Shown piece after piece: positions 6,537 through 6,859 of a DNA stretch of 6,859 nucleotides. How positions within the stretch are numbered: the first letter of the stretch is position 1; each line of letters begins with the position of its first letter. The DNA is from Akkermansiaceae bacterium UBA1518. GTDB taxonomy: Bacteria > Verrucomicrobiota > Verrucomicrobiia > Verrucomicrobiales > Akkermansiaceae. Where the stretch lies: contig DCQM01000022.1 of the NCBI GenBank assembly GCA_002323895.1, forward strand, positions 1 to 6,859, written 5' to 3'. The notes under the pieces were generated by a model that was not told the origin of the DNA, did no database searches, and saw nothing but the letters and a program-made list of their open reading frames with translations. The translations under genes were made by a program, and so were the position numbers.

Positions 6537-6616
6537 CCCTGTATTTCAAACATCCCAAAACGCCCTGACAATAGAAAATTCCTAGTCGCACAGCATCCTT
6601 CTTCCTAGGTTGGGGC
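6537..6616. promoter_or_regulatory. Divergent intergenic region between metallophosphoesterase and SGNH hydrolase
   Basis: The starts of both divergent genes flank this 80 bp gap, so promoters for both directions should lie here or overlap the genes. No strong sigma-70 pair is visible; CTGACA at 6565-6570 resembles a plus-strand -35 but lacks a -10 at the right distance. TTCCTAG occurs twice (6579-6585 and 6602-6608), 23 bases apart, the second copy extending into the palindrome CCTAGG. No Pho-box-like sequence was seen. Confidence 0.45.
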
Positions 6617-6859
6617 ATGCAAAAAAGAACAACTTTTTTTTATCTACTTCTTTTCGCTGCCACAGGAGTTCTTCATGCGACCCCCGATCCCTTCTCCAAA
6701 CCTTTCGACAATCCCGTCGACAAGCCAGAACTGCCACGAGTCTTAATTTTAGGAGACTCAATTTCCATTGGGTATACTCCCCGACTACGAAAATCATTAG
6801 AGGGAAAAGCCAATGTCCACCGGCCCACCACTAACTGTCGATGGTCCGCCTTTGGAGAT
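6617..6859 (+). CDS. Secreted SGNH/GDSL-type hydrolase, N-terminal part (truncated by window end)
   Basis: The first 81 residues of a plus-strand gene that runs off the window. It begins with a signal peptide (MQKR, then hydrophobic FFYLLLFAATGVL, likely cleavage after LHA at 19-21), followed by a Pro/Asp-rich linker. Next comes RVLILGDSISIGYTP (41-55), which is block I of the SGNH hydrolase superfamily with Ser48 as the predicted nucleophile. The continuation (NVHRP, then NCRW) matches my memory of PVC-group secreted SGNH proteins found near sulfatases and polysaccharide genes. Such enzymes remove acyl or acetyl esters from glycans or lipids; the later Gly, Asn and Asp/His blocks lie outside the window. 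A weak AGG lies seven bases before the ATG. Confidence 0.85.
   Translation, partial: MQKRTTFFYLLLFAATGVLHATPDPFSKPFDNPVDKPELPRVLILGDSISIGYTPRLRKSLEGKANVHRPTTNCRWSAFGD

Noticed and set aside
6430..6797. Two overlapping minus-strand ORFs upstream of and within the metallophosphoesterase start
   Set aside because: They overlap the Tat signal region and the SGNH gene, both of which have recognisable coding features in other frames.

Overview
The window looks like chromosomal DNA of a marine member of the Verrucomicrobiota or a related PVC bacterium. The inference rests on protein style: a VCBS/FG-GAP propeller joined to calcium-binding aspartate repeats and an 'EESADLKTWT'-type C-terminal module, a PhoD-like phosphatase fused to a LamG-like domain, a Tat-exported calcineurin-like phosphoesterase, and an SGNH hydrolase of the kind common in PVC polysaccharide loci. 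Base composition looks close to even, and most starts lack a good Shine-Dalgarno (SD) sequence. No taxonomic marker gene is present, so this is inference.

Layout: four large minus-strand genes and one partial plus-strand gene. From the right, a plus-strand secreted SGNH hydrolase (6617 to the window end, truncated) diverges from a minus-strand Tat-dependent metallophosphoesterase (5652-6536) across an 80 bp gap. The metallophosphoesterase is followed after 59 bp by a right-handed beta-helix protein with no signal peptide (4240-5592). Next is a 377 bp intergenic region (3863-4239), the least ordinary part of the window. It holds three degenerate repeats, a two-part inverted repeat, and a plus-strand 34-codon ORF that reads as a single-pass membrane microprotein and starts inside the right arm of the dyad. 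Then come a secreted seven-bladed VCBS/TSP3 protein (2201-3862), a 131 bp gap with GC-rich hairpins, and a secreted PhoD-like phosphatase with a C-terminal LamG domain (102-2069). The first 101 bases have no assigned gene.

Functionally the locus looks like an outward-facing module. It has two unrelated metallophosphoesterases using different export routes (Tat and Sec), a probable esterase/lipase-fold hydrolase, and calcium- or glycan-binding surface proteins. This would fit attack on phosphorylated or esterified extracellular polymers, but no substrate can be read from the sequence. No mobile element, CRISPR array, tRNA or rRNA was seen. No classical new defence or mobile system is evident; the best candidate for something undescribed is the microprotein and dyad in 3863-4239.
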